A DNA stretch of 64,000 bases from a virus. Shown here piece by piece: positions 25,011-35,700 of this stretch. The stretch's first letter is position 1, and every line of letters begins with the position of its first letter. The position numbers were made by a program, and so were the translations under genes. A model generated the notes under the pieces. The model saw only the letters and a program-made list of their open reading frames with translations, did no database searches and was not told the origin of the DNA. The DNA lies in IMG/VR virus record IMGVR_UViG_3300048837_000614, positions 1 to 64,000 of that record; one strand, 5' to 3'.

Positions 25011-28000
25011 ATGCCAAACAAAATGATTACAGGATATAAAGAAAAGCAAATTTATAGAAACGAACGTTTTACAAAAGGCGTAGTCTCAACGAATGACCCT
25101 TTGTTTGAAGGGTCTTTCAGACGTCTAATTAACTTTAAAGTATCAAATCAAAATGCTTCTATCGAAAACAGGGAACCTTTCTTAAGTGTTCCCTTATTCG
25201 ATTTATCCAATAGAGAGATAAAATTATCTAAAGATGCTTTTGTCTTCGCACTAAATAGTGACACAGAACATGCTTTTATTTTAGATCTATATCAAGAAAA
25301 AATTACAGTAGATAAATATGACGCACATTTTTTAGAAAAAGATATCAATGACTCAAATGATTTCTTTGTAATAGATGGTGATACTATCGAAGTAAAAGGT
25401 CAAAGATATCGTTTGGCTTTCGTGGATGCACCTGAAACTGATGATTACTCTTTCGAAGCGAATGATAGTAATTTTGATAATCTCGGACAAGAAGCAAAAA
25501 GTATCACAAATCAATTCTTACAGGATCCATTCTCAATAGTGCAATTCGATTTCCAATCTGAAAAGATTGATAAGTTCGGACGTAAACTTGTATTCATCAT
25601 AAAAAAATTAGATGAACAGGAATATAAAATTCTTAACCTGGAATTATTGAAAGATGGCTATGCTCACTTTTATAACTTCCACAATTATGATAAGGTTTCA
25701 GTAAACTTATATGTCCCTGAAAAAGTGACTATAGAAGAAACTGAAATCAACTTATTCAATGAAACAAGAGTTGCTTATATATTGGGGCAAGATAAATCAT
25801 ATTCATGCTTTGGAACTAAGTACACAGAAACGGTTGCTGAAATTCTAGTCAACGCAGAGAACAGTTACTTTACCAAAGCTAAAGTGTATAAAATCAAAAA
25901 GGACACAGACCTCAAAGAGATCCAATTAGAAGAAATCGTAGATGAAAAAAAGGTATTTCACAAACATCTTATCAAAAGAGTTATTAAAGAATTCGAAATC
26001 AGTGAGATTGAAGTTAAAAAAGATTTAGAGATTTTCAATGATGAAAGTTTGAAGTATTCTATGATTACTAGAGATTTCTCAATCATCAATGGTAAGTATA
26101 GAAATCAACATCTAAATATGTATATTCAAATACACAATCAATTTGGAACCGAAATTTATAGAGGTTTATTAGAACTCAGCTATACTCCAGGAGTAATCGA
26201 AGATAACATTGAAGAGGGTTTTGATTTCATCACATATAAAAGACCTGAAGCTCATGTAGAAATTCAAGACGTAGTAAATACAAAGCCCAATATCTTGGAC
26301 GATAGAAGTATTATACCTATGACTTATAAAGGTGTTAAAGCAAACGTAAAAGGTTATTCAAACCCAAGTGTAAATACGGTACTACTAAATGTTAATCTAA
26401 ATAGAAATTTAGAAAGACCAAATATGGTTAGTGATGAAGTTGTGACTAAGTACTTTAGAACGGATAGACCTATATTTGAAGATATAGAAAGATACAACTT
26501 AACGCCATTCTTTAAAGCACCAAATATTAGATCAGAAAAAAATAAGTATATGTATCGTTGGGACTTTGTTAATCTTAAAGAAGTAGATTTTGGAAATGAA
26601 GATGAGATTAAAAATTTTAAACCATTCTTTAGAAGTGCTTGGACGGAATTAGTAGACTATCCAAATGAAACAAATAACATTTCTAAAAAGCCAGAAAGAA
26701 TGAAAAGAATAGCAACTACACTAAAAAATATTAAAACAGCTGATGAATTTTATATGATTGAAAGTTTAGCGACTAAAAGAACAATCACCGCTGATGATTC
26801 AGAAGGTTTTAATATTGATGAATTAAACGACAATCTGACAGCACCTAAAACTCTAAAAGAGATACAAGCCTTATTTAATAATTTTTTAGAAGAACATACA
26901 TTATCTGAATTAAAAACAGAACTTACGAGAATGCATTACATAGTTGATATAGAGGTTGAAACATTAGTAACTATTGGTGATTATCATTTCAAAATAGTTA
27001 AGGTTAAAAATAAAACTAAACTAAAAGAAGCCATAGAGTCTAATGAGAAAGAAGATGGGTTCTCATTCGAAGAAGATTATGGAAAAGAAGCTAAAGCTTT
27101 AAACTACTCAGAAAGACAATTGATCTTCACTTCAGAAGAAAACAAAAATAAGAAGATTGCATTCTTATTCTCTGGAATTTCAGTAATATACGAAAATGGA
27201 ACTAATCCTAAAAAAGTCGTTCACTATGCCGATGAAACAAGAGGAATTGTATTTGACTTAACGGAAGATAGATCGAGTGTTATACCCTATAACTTAAACA
27301 TGGGTATACTTAAAAACATGAATGTTCCAGGATTAGACTTTGACGATTTCTTCAAGAATGGTATTCAAGCAACATTTTATCTTATGACTTATAAGGATGA
27401 AGAATCACTAACCGAAGAAGATGTTTTCTATGATAATGTAGCCTACAAAAAATCCTCAGCAACATACTTCTTTAGAAAAGGAAATATCTTCAAATACGGA
27501 AAAGAAGACTTCGTTGATGATAGATTAGATAGAGAGAGCTTCATGATTAGATATGGGAAATACGTTGCAGCTTACCAAGATAGAATTCTAACTTACGGAA
27601 ACCCGATGTATAAGAATACAGTATCTATGAGTGAAGAAGGTGCACCTTATTACTTCTCACTTTATAACACGTTTGAATTCGATCACGAAGTAGTTCATGT
27701 CCAATCATTCAAAACGATAATGCTTGTATTTACAATTAACGACGTTTGGGTTATCTATCCATGGGAAGATAAAAACATAGAAACAGGCATAGTAACAATT
27801 AGTTATAGAATCAAAAAGATTCTCTATAACATATCGACCGAAGTTAAGAATAAAGTTACTATTAAAAACATCACGAGATACATCACGTTACTCAGTAACA
27901 ACGTACTATACCTAATTAAACCTTCTACTTATATTGGTGATGATACAGAGTTTTACTTGAACATACTTTCTCAAAACATCGATAGCATCGTAAGAGATCC

Positions 28001-28892
28001 ATTGACATTTATAAATGAAAGAATTCAATACTTTGGTATAAATGAAGAGGCTACAAGTTATGATGTTAATCTCAATGCGACCGATAACTATGTCAAATTA
28101 TACTATTCAACCAAGTTCGAAGATTTAAAACAGTATACGCTTATATTAACTTATGATATATTAAACAATCGTTGGTATGAAGAAGATACAATGAGTTTCG
28201 GAAGACCTCACCAAATCTATTTATTAGACTCAACAACGAAATATGAAATGTTGACTGAAATGAATAATCAACTATTCATAACATATCAAACAGATAAGTA
28301 TAAAATGTTTATGATGGATAAGTATAGCCAAAGCTATTATGATAAAAACTTCTTTGGTGATTACCCAATAGAGTACTTCATAGATTCTGGTTATCTAAAA
28401 CTCAACGAGCATTTAAAAAAGAGATTTAAAACCCTTCAGATCAATATGAAGAATATTGATTCTAAGGAAATTTTATTTAGTTATAACTTCACAATAGATG
28501 ATAAACAGTTTGAAAATAACTTTGAACCATTCTATACAACGAATGAATCAGATGTTATCGTAGAAGTTAATAAGTTAAAAGAAATAGAGTTAGATCTGAA
28601 CAGAAGATTATCTACAGAGAAGAGCAAAAAAATGCTAGAAGAATTAAAGGATAGACTCTATTTTATGAAAGATATCGAAAGCAGTTATAAAAAAGATTTG
28701 ATTTCAGACATAGGAACTTTAGAAAATTTCTTCTTGGATTTCTCAAATCTTCAAACAGGTGATATAATTACAGTAAAGCAACATCTGCTTGGTGTTGGTA
28801 GATTACCTAGAGTGAGAATGAACTTTAGTTCAAAAAACAAGTTTTACATTTTATCGTTCGGGATAATATATTCTGAACACGGAGGAAAATAA
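25011..28892 (+). CDS. Large tail/virion protein with embedded staphylococcal-nuclease domain
   Basis: This 1293-residue protein is probably a tail-tube B or stabilisation protein. It starts 13 bases after the connector-like gene behind AGAGGTGG. Residues about 118-232 form a thermonuclease domain with the key residues present: D122-G-D124-T125, R134 in RYRLAFVDAPE, D139, E142 and R191 in DKFGRKL. These correspond to D21, R35, D40, E43 and R87 of staphylococcal nuclease, with Thr41 replaced by Ala. The rest is beta-rich (INDVWVIYPW, ILTYDILNNRWYEEDTMSFG, as in beta-propeller tail proteins), with a helical stretch at about 1185-1235. The nuclease could degrade host nucleic acid on entry or be a structural remnant. 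The domain call is strong; the tail role is by context. Confidence 0.75.
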   Translation: MPNKMITGYKEKQIYRNERFTKGVVSTNDPLFEGSFRRLINFKVSNQNASIENREPFLSVPLFDLSNREIKLSKDAFVFALNSDTEHAFILDLYQEKITVDKYDAHFLEKDINDSNDFFVIDGDTIEVKGQRYRLAFVDAPETDDYSFEANDSNFDNLGQEAKSITNQFLQDPFSIVQFDFQSEKIDKFGRKLVFIIKKLDEQEYKILNLELLKDGYAHFYNFHNYDKVSVNLYVPEKVTIEETEINLFNETRVAYILGQDKSYSCFGTKYTETVAEILVNAENSYFTKAKVYKIKKDTDLKEIQLEEIVDEKKVFHKHLIKRVIKEFEISEIEVKKDLEIFNDESLKYSMITRDFSIINGKYRNQHLNMYIQIHNQFGTEIYRGLLELSYTPGVIEDNIEEGFDFITYKRPEAHVEIQDVVNTKPNILDDRSIIPMTYKGVKANVKGYSNPSVNTVLLNVNLNRNLERPNMVSDEVVTKYFRTDRPIFEDIERYNLTPFFKAPNIRSEKNKYMYRWDFVNLKEVDFGNEDEIKNFKPFFRSAWTELVDYPNETNNISKKPERMKRIATTLKNIKTADEFYMIESLATKRTITADDSEGFNIDELNDNLTAPKTLKEIQALFNNFLEEHTLSELKTELTRMHYIVDIEVETLVTIGDYHFKIVKVKNKTKLKEAIESNEKEDGFSFEEDYGKEAKALNYSERQLIFTSEENKNKKIAFLFSGISVIYENGTNPKKVVHYADETRGIVFDLTEDRSSVIPYNLNMGILKNMNVPGLDFDDFFKNGIQATFYLMTYKDEESLTEEDVFYDNVAYKKSSATYFFRKGNIFKYGKEDFVDDRLDRESFMIRYGKYVAAYQDRILTYGNPMYKNTVSMSEEGAPYYFSLYNTFEFDHEVVHVQSFKTIMLVFTINDVWVIYPWEDKNIETGIVTISYRIKKILYNISTEVKNKVTIKNITRYITLLSNNVLYLIKPSTYIGDDTEFYLNILSQNIDSIVRDPLTFINERIQYFGINEEATSYDVNLNATDNYVKLYYSTKFEDLKQYTLILTYDILNNRWYEEDTMSFGRPHQIYLLDSTTKYEMLTEMNNQLFITYQTDKYKMFMMDKYSQSYYDKNFFGDYPIEYFIDSGYLKLNEHLKKRFKTLQINMKNIDSKEILFSYNFTIDDKQFENNFEPFYTTNESDVIVEVNKLKEIELDLNRRLSTEKSKKMLEELKDRLYFMKDIESSYKKDLISDIGTLENFFLDFSNLQTGDIITVKQHLLGVGRLPRVRMNFSSKNKFYILSFGIIYSEHGGK

Positions 28893-28893
28893 C

Positions 28894-29292
28894 ATGATTT
28901 TAGAAATGGATAAAGGCAATATTAAGGTTATACAAAATAGTTGTGAAAAAACTGAAGAAGCTTTAATCTATCTAAAGTTCAAAGATACAATTCTTACGAA
29001 CAAAGATCAAGTTAGCTTCCTAATTAATGATGTTCCTCTTGAACAAATCAAACCAAACGTTTGGAAGATGAACCATTCTATTCACAACGGAAGAGAAGAT
29101 AAACTTGTTGTAGTCCTCAAGAGAGGCGAATACTTAAGAATCTATCAAGGTATCGTCATAGTAAAAAACTATGTTTCATTCGGAGAACTTGGGGAATTTA
29201 AACTTCCTCAAGTGATCCTTGATTTGAATGAAAAAATTGCAAGTTTGGAAAAAAGAATTAAACTTATAGAAAGCAAATCCACAGTGATTTAG
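28894..29292 (+). CDS. Small virion-module protein of unknown function
   Basis: This 132-residue protein begins one base after the preceding stop region, behind CGGAGGAAAA. The first about 95 residues are beta-rich; the last about 30 form a short coiled coil (LDLNEKIASLEKRIKLIESK). It is like small trimeric baseplate or fibre-attachment proteins, but no specific family is recognised. Confidence 0.7.
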   Translation: MILEMDKGNIKVIQNSCEKTEEALIYLKFKDTILTNKDQVSFLINDVPLEQIKPNVWKMNHSIHNGREDKLVVVLKRGEYLRIYQGIVIVKNYVSFGELGEFKLPQVILDLNEKIASLEKRIKLIESKSTVI

Positions 29293-29304
29293 GAGGAACT
29301 AAAA

Positions 29305-29814
29305 ATGATGATTCTAATATCAGCACTTGATTGGGTGCAAAGTTTTCAAGGGATAACAACGATTTCTATCGGTGGTATCAGTTTAGGTGGTATCACAGCT
29401 TTCATCGTCTATGCGGTTAAATCAGCGAGCACAATGAAGGGTGTTGGAGACCTTGTTAAGTTAGTCAAAGAAGCGAAAGTTATGCTCGATGAGGAAAAAG
29501 AACAAACAAGGATTTATAAAGAATCTGCAGATAAAAAAGATTTAGAGATTGCAAAACAATCAGAAGTTAATAATCTTTTACTAAAAGGCATGAGTATTGT
29601 CATTGCTGCTTCAGGTGGAATTGACACTGTTTCAAAAATTGAGATGGTAAACGACATGAAGAACGCAAGAGACATCTTAACTTCTGAAGTAAAAGAGACA
29701 GTTAAAGAAACTGTTGCAGTTGTTAAACAAGAAGCCAAAGAACAATCCGTAAAAGTTTTGGACACGGCGATTAAAGAAGCAGCAACTCTTATCGACAAAT
29801 ACTCTAAGAAGTAG
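29305..29814 (+). CDS. Membrane-anchored coiled-coil protein
   Basis: This 169-residue protein has one hydrophobic Gly-rich segment at about 14-41 (GITTISIGGISLGGITAFIV) followed by long amphipathic Lys/Glu helices. A second moderately hydrophobic patch lies near 92-105. AGGAGG precedes the ATG. It opens a run of three membrane proteins within the virion operon. A holin is possible by size, but the long coiled coil and the position among tail genes also fit an ejection or membrane-channel component. Confidence 0.7.
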   Translation: MMILISALDWVQSFQGITTISIGGISLGGITAFIVYAVKSASTMKGVGDLVKLVKEAKVMLDEEKEQTRIYKESADKKDLEIAKQSEVNNLLLKGMSIVIAASGGIDTVSKIEMVNDMKNARDILTSEVKETVKETVAVVKQEAKEQSVKVLDTAIKEAATLIDKYSKK

Positions 29815-29822
29815 GTGATCTT

Positions 29823-30503
29823 ATGAAAGCATATCGCATCATAAGTCTATTAACATTATTTTTACCAATAACAGCACTTCTAGTATTTTTCTACTTTACA
29901 AGTAATCAAGGTGTAAAAGAAATATTAGAAGCACCTAATGTTGTTTTTCCAAACGTGGATAAGAGATACGATTACTTAGTCGATGCTAATGACTATTGGT
30001 CTATAGATCCTGTAGAAAAAACAATATCGTTTCACGCTGAAGTTTTAATATACGAAAATGTAGAAGTTTTAAATGGAACAATTAAAATCGAATATCCAGA
30101 GTTCTTCTCAATGGGCAGTAAGTTCTACGCCATGGATGAAAATGATAACCTGGTTATATTTGATGCAGCAAAACTTGTTAAGGAAAGAATGTTTGAAATG
30201 AATTTCTTAATAGGTTTATCTGTGTTTATAACAATAGGAACAGTGATGGTTATATCTTTAATAGTCGTTAAAAAAATGCAGTTACTAAATAGACATAGAA
30301 GATTATCTGTAGCGATATCGCTCTGGACATTCACGATCTTCTTTTTGATTATTTCTATGATTAGTAATCAAGTCTACTTAATTTTCTTGGTATTTAGTTT
30401 ATCGTGGACAGCCTACTACATTGAATGGCTAATTCAAAGAAAGAAAAACGGATTACCTCTTACAGATCAAATTGCACAAAGGGTGGTAATCACTAATGAA
30501 TGA
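29823..30503 (+). CDS. Multi-pass membrane protein
   Basis: About 226 residues. A transmembrane helix at about 5-27 is followed by an extracytoplasmic loop (about 28-125) and then about three helices at 127-150, 160-182 and 183-205. The cytoplasmic tail ends in QRKKNGLPLTDQ. No family is recognised. It overlaps the next membrane protein gene by eight bases. Four-helix proteins with a single large external loop sometimes serve in exclusion or in DNA-entry channels; no evidence here selects between these. Confidence 0.75.
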   Translation: MKAYRIISLLTLFLPITALLVFFYFTSNQGVKEILEAPNVVFPNVDKRYDYLVDANDYWSIDPVEKTISFHAEVLIYENVEVLNGTIKIEYPEFFSMGSKFYAMDENDNLVIFDAAKLVKERMFEMNFLIGLSVFITIGTVMVISLIVVKKMQLLNRHRRLSVAISLWTFTIFFLIISMISNQVYLIFLVFSLSWTAYYIEWLIQRKKNGLPLTDQIAQRVVITNE

Positions 30504-31752
30504 ATTAGAAAATAAAAAACCACAACCTGAAAAGACGGGTGCTAGTATATTAGTCTCAGAATCATCAAGGAATGGATTTGTTCTCATTATAGCAATATTA
30601 TTTGTTTCAATTATGAGCGGTATTCTTGGTGCATTTAAAAATGGAGAGTTCCAAAAGACATATGACTTCGTTCAAGTAAACGTAGCAGTAAGTGAAGTCG
30701 ATTTCAATGATCCTGTATTTTCTCAAATAACAGATAAATCAAGAGAATTTATTTACGATAAAGAAGTGATTATGTATGACGAAGAATTCGGTGAAACATA
30801 TATAATAACAGTACCCTGGTATAAGGGATATTACAAAAACTACTTCTTTAATAGCTCATGGTTTTACTTAGAAACTATGATGAATACATTAATGGTTGCC
30901 ATATTCTACGTAGCACTAATTAACTTTCTAATTGCAAAGAAGAAATCTAAAGACCGGGTTTACCTAAAACTAACGGGCGAAATCAATAACATTGTAGTAG
31001 AGAAGAATGATGTCCCATCTACAACGTTTGAACCATTCTTAGATGATTGGAACTCGGATAGAAAGAAAAGACAGTTTAAATCGAATATTAAATATAAGCT
31101 TTCAAAACTAGAACGAAAGACTAAATTTAAAATCAAAAGACTGTTCCAAGAAAAAGATGAAAATGGAAAAGTAAAATTTACATATGAACCAGAAATACTC
31201 ACTAAAAAAATTAAGTGGTATAAATGGTTCAGTAGAGAATCTAAAAAACAAAGAAAAGCTAGAAAATACATTAACAAAAAAATGTCTTTAGAAACTTATC
31301 TTACGAAAAATTACATCGATGAAAATGTGTTATATGAAAAGGTTAAATATTTCAAATACATTTATCCGTCATTCGTTTATAATGGTAAGAATGGTATTCA
31401 TAAAACAACAGATGAATACTCAGCGATTACATCAGATGATAAGAGAAAATCAAAAGACTTGGGTAGAAAAATACTTTTAGGTTTTGCAACTACTTCAATC
31501 TTTGCTACAATACTATCATTCACATTGTTTAGTGCAGATGAGAATTGGTTGATTGTAGTTTACACAGTCATTCTAAAATTACTACCATTAGTTCTTCAGT
31601 GGATCCTTGGCGTAGATTATTCAAATAGTTATATGTCGGACCAACTAATACCAACACAAAAATATCGTTTAAGTATCATCAATATGTATTTAAGTAACAA
31701 AGATAAATATATTAGTTTAGAAAAACAAGTAGTTGCAAAGGATGTGAGCTAA
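30496..31752 (+). CDS. Large multi-pass membrane protein
   Basis: About 418 residues with hydrophobic helices at about 27-47, 125-148, 325-347 and 350-372. An external loop (about 48-124) and a large, very basic cytoplasmic domain (about 149-324, many Lys/Arg, LERKTKFKIKRLFQEKDENG) are visible. It is coupled to the previous membrane gene and two bases before the next virion gene. The topology repeats that of the 226-residue neighbour on a larger scale, so the two may form one complex. Function unknown. Confidence 0.75.
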   Translation: MNELENKKPQPEKTGASILVSESSRNGFVLIIAILFVSIMSGILGAFKNGEFQKTYDFVQVNVAVSEVDFNDPVFSQITDKSREFIYDKEVIMYDEEFGETYIITVPWYKGYYKNYFFNSSWFYLETMMNTLMVAIFYVALINFLIAKKKSKDRVYLKLTGEINNIVVEKNDVPSTTFEPFLDDWNSDRKKRQFKSNIKYKLSKLERKTKFKIKRLFQEKDENGKVKFTYEPEILTKKIKWYKWFSRESKKQRKARKYINKKMSLETYLTKNYIDENVLYEKVKYFKYIYPSFVYNGKNGIHKTTDEYSAITSDDKRKSKDLGRKILLGFATTSIFATILSFTLFSADENWLIVVYTVILKLLPLVLQWILGVDYSNSYMSDQLIPTQKYRLSIINMYLSNKDKYISLEKQVVAKDVS

Positions 31753-31753
31753 G

Positions 31754-32695
31754 ATGCCATGGATTAAAAAAGGAACCAAGATGGAATATTATGACGAATC
31801 TGGAAACCTAATCAAAAGTTATGATACAAATCTAGCAAACGGTTGGGACGCTGGTGATATAGGCATGGATCATCCTCTTAACGATGGGTATAAGACAAAT
31901 AACTTTTTTATAAGAGGTCAAGTAAAGCATGTCGAATCTGCCATTCAATACTTTTTAGAAAATCAAAAAATGCCATCAGCTTCAGACATAGGAGTCGGCG
32001 GTGGTAAACCTTATGACAACGTTATGGAAGACGTTAGAAAATGGTTATCCAGAAACGGAATCGATGAAGTAAAGTATTCAAAAGATGCAAATCAGTTTAT
32101 CTATTCGGATCAAGGCGGAGAAAAAAATCCGGATGCACCTAAAGTAGCACCTGTAGTAAATACTGAAGCAAGTACTTTGAATCCTTACACGGCTTATCTC
32201 GAAGAACAAAGATCTAAACAAGAAAACGCTGAACTCGGTTTATTAAACGAAACAACAAAAGCAAATATTCAAAACGCTGAAATTTCTACACAGCAAGGAA
32301 TGATTCAACAAGCACAATTAAAAGATCAACTTGTTGAACAAATTAGAAGTGATAGACTTTCTAAAATGCGTGCAGGTTTAACACCTATGCAAATCGCTCA
32401 AGAAGATCTTCAGTTCATGGTAGGAAACATGCAAGGCAATAATCAAAATATGCAGATGATGAATCAACAAAGGTTAGCAGCACAACAACAAAAAGCAATT
32501 AACCCATATCAAGCTTATGTAAATGCAAATGCAGCGATAACAGGTGGACAAGGTTATGTTAATGCGGCGAGTGGTTTTGCAGCAACTGATGCAGGAGATT
32601 TATATCAACAAGCATTAAGAATTGCACAAAGCAAAGGAAGAACGGCACCAAGTAATGATGACTTCTTCATGGCCCAAGGACAAAAACAAGGATAA
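31754..32695 (+). CDS. Gln/Asn/Ala-rich virion protein, possible internal ejection protein
   Basis: About 313 residues. A folded N-terminal part (about 1-125) precedes a low-complexity helical region rich in Gln, Asn, Ala and Met (about 150-313: GNMQGNNQNMQMMNQQRLAA). This composition is common in podovirus internal core or cargo proteins. The gene ends the tail operon at a terminator, immediately before the giant polymerase-like gene, which supports a packaged, ejected role. Family not recognised. Confidence 0.65.
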   Translation: MPWIKKGTKMEYYDESGNLIKSYDTNLANGWDAGDIGMDHPLNDGYKTNNFFIRGQVKHVESAIQYFLENQKMPSASDIGVGGGKPYDNVMEDVRKWLSRNGIDEVKYSKDANQFIYSDQGGEKNPDAPKVAPVVNTEASTLNPYTAYLEEQRSKQENAELGLLNETTKANIQNAEISTQQGMIQQAQLKDQLVEQIRSDRLSKMRAGLTPMQIAQEDLQFMVGNMQGNNQNMQMMNQQRLAAQQQKAINPYQAYVNANAAITGGQGYVNAASGFAATDAGDLYQQALRIAQSKGRTAPSNDDFFMAQGQKQG

Positions 32696-32702
32696 TAAAA
32701 TT

Positions 32703-32729
32703 AAGGTGGATATAATTCCATCTTTTTTT
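32703..32729 (+). terminator. Rho-independent terminator after the tail operon
   Basis: AAGGTGGA pairs with TCCATCTT (one G-U pair) across a TATAAT loop and is followed by seven T. Confidence 0.8.
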
Positions 32730-32733
32730 ATGC

Positions 32734-32739
32734 TATAAT
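32734..32739 (+). promoter_or_regulatory. Extended -10 promoter of the giant RNA-polymerase-like gene
   Basis: TGcTATAAT is followed by GAAAGTATAAAAAGTAAACG and AGGTAA, nearly identical to the leader at 20691. The ATG is 30 bases downstream of the -10. Confidence 0.7.
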
Positions 32740-32769
32740 GAAAGTATAAAAAGTAAACGAGGTAACGTT

Positions 32770-35700
32770 ATGGCAGTCGCAAGAGTTGATAATCCCTGGG
32801 TAAGAAATTTAACATTAGCACCTTCAAGAGTCTATGCTACGTCTCCTTATAGACCCTATGCGGGTGTTTTCAATAATAGAGTAAACGTATCTACAGAACA
32901 ATACCAAGATAATTTTATTAGAGCTCTAAGTCCATTTAGTATCAATGATAAAAATGTAATCAATGCTATTCGCAAAGAATACAATATCGTTGATAATGGA
33001 AATTATAGAATGTCATCTAATGTAGGTTTCGGAGTTGGTGCTGTTGCCGGTGTTGTTGCATCTGGTGTTTTATATGGAAGTACAATAACGACATTAGCGA
33101 ATGCAGCCATTTATGGTGGTATGTTATCCTTTAACCCTGTAGGTTGGACTGCTGCTGCAGTTGGTACTGTTTTAGCTGTAGCAGGAACAATTATGACCTC
33201 TGCCGAATTAGGTAGGGCTATAGGTGCTTCTGTAGGCTCTAGAGAAGGTTCTATCGCTATGAGTAGATATCTTGCTAACCTTGGAAACTCAATGGTTAAG
33301 AGACCTACATCAACGGTTTTAACAGTAGCAACTATATTCGCAACTAATTGGGCTTTAAATAAAACTCCACTTAAATCTCCTATCGTAAGACAAGGTATAA
33401 CAATGACTGCAATGAGAGTTGTAAGACCTATCGCTGACAAATTAGACGATAGTCTTTTTGGTGAACTGAGTGAAGTAGATCAAATGTCTTACACTGATTT
33501 ACTTTCATTGCAAGGAGATTTGGCTGATAACTTCTCTGGTACTTCTTTAGTTAAGGGTGCTTTGGCTGGTGTATCTGGAGATGAAGGAAAGACAAAAGAA
33601 CTTATTGCAAAAATGTACGGTAGACACGAAGAAGGTTTTGATCCACTCGACTTCATGGATGTTCGTGAAGCTTGGGGGATTGACATAGGAACATTTGGAA
33701 ATGGTGTTATCGACATCCTTGGTGAAATAGTTTTTGATACGGATAATTCATTAAACACAATTAAAAATAAAACAACTACTACAATCTCAACATCGATTAA
33801 AAATCAAGTAGTAAAGAAAATCCTCTCTAATGAGAACGGAGATTTATTTAAGAGATACTTTGAAAAAGTAGAAACTAAAAATCCGGACGGAACTATTAAG
33901 ACAGAAATCAAAGCTAAGGATACTTTTAAAAATGAATTTCAAAATAAGATTATCCAAAGAGTAGTTGAAAAATATTTAGACGATTACAAAGACCCTTCTA
34001 CAGCTAAAACAGCCGAAGAAAGAAATGCAATTTTCAAAGAGAACAACGAGAAGTTGGACCACCACATTGGTGATCTTTATATCTATCTCTATAGAAAAGG
34101 TTTAGCTAACATCAAAGAAGACTCTTTAAAGATAGTTGAAGCACAAAAGATTATCGGTGAAATCAAAAAAGAAATTCAAGAAGGGCTTGAGGCTCATTCT
34201 GGTTACATGGAAAAGAATGTAAGCAATAAAACGAAATACGCTAAAGCTGTTAAGACAATGATAGAGTCACAAAAAGAAGCCACTAAAATTGTCAATCAAA
34301 ACTTTAAAAACAATGTCTATAACTTTGATAAAGCAATGCTTAAAGAGTTTCAAATACACAAAGCAGATTTCGATCATAACTATATTACAGGATTGTTAAA
34401 ATTACATCCTGCATTTTATCTTTACTCTGAAGCAAATAATAAAAACATGAGAGTCTTAGGTTATTTCACGAGACCTTTTCAGTCTGCAATTGCAAGTAAA
34501 CCAGGAAGAAAAGTAATTCAAAATGTTTTAAATAAGATTCAAAGAAAGTATGATCCTTACAAGAAGATAACCAAGGTTGATGAAATTATGCAATATGATA
34601 ATCCTATAACCAAGGAACAACAAAAAGAAGCATTAGAAAAGCTTAAACAATTTGATGATGTCTTGAAGGCTCAACTCAATAAATTTGAAGAAGAAAAAAT
34701 GAGACAAACACTCGGACAAGCTGAGATAGATAAACTCCTAAAAGAGTTAAATGACATCGAGGAATTTTTCGCAACTAATAAATTAACTGATGCTGAAAAA
34801 ATTAAGTACGAGAAATTTGAAGCACGTCAAAAGGAACTAACTAAGAAATATGCTGAAGCTAAAGCAGAAGCAATTAAGAAGATGGAAGTAGAAGATAAAA
34901 AGGCTTACGCACGTTATAAGAAATCTTTAAAGACAATCAACGATAGATACAAACAACTTATAGCTAATGCAGAACTTGTAGATAAATACATGGAAATGAC
35001 TAAGTTTGAATATGTCAACAAAGGCGTTAGACAAAAAATGGAAGTCAATAAAGACACCGAACAAGAGGTTTTAGACATTATTAAAGAATTAGAAGCGAAA
35101 AAAGATTTATCCGGTGATGAAAGAATCACTTTAGAAAACGCTAAGTTCGCATACTTCTTATATATGAAGGAAGATTTATTCAAAAAAGGGTATCAAGAAA
35201 TAACTTCAAATTATAATAAAGTAATTAAGTTTATTCAAAACTTCGAAACGTGGTTTACAGAAAACGCCTTTAAGCTGGAATCTTTAGTATTAAATACTAC
35301 GATATTCTCTGAAGTAAAACAACTTCAAAAAGAGATAAGAGATATAGATGCTAAACCATCTAAAACTCAAGATGAACTTGTTTTAGCAGAAAAAGAGAGA
35401 ATTAAATCGAGATACGAAGGTTTGATTAAGACTGTATATGCCAACCTGGAGAATGCGGAAGTATTCGACAAGAAAACAAGAGATGAAATCATCAAAGCTT
35501 TAGAAGGGGATGAGATGATTGAACTTCCTATTTTCTACGCAACAAATTTCTTTTCTGGAATCAAATTATTCGAACAAGACAAATCTTTCTTCTTAAATAA
35601 CAGAGCCCTATTCGATGAATTTAATAAAAGAATTTTAGAAGATGAAACTCAAGATCTATTAGATAGACTTAAGGATTCTATCATTAGAAAATCAAAAACA

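Noticed and set aside
29305-29814. Holin assignment
   Set aside because: Only one convincing transmembrane segment plus a long coiled coil, and no endolysin gene adjacent; position alone is not enough.
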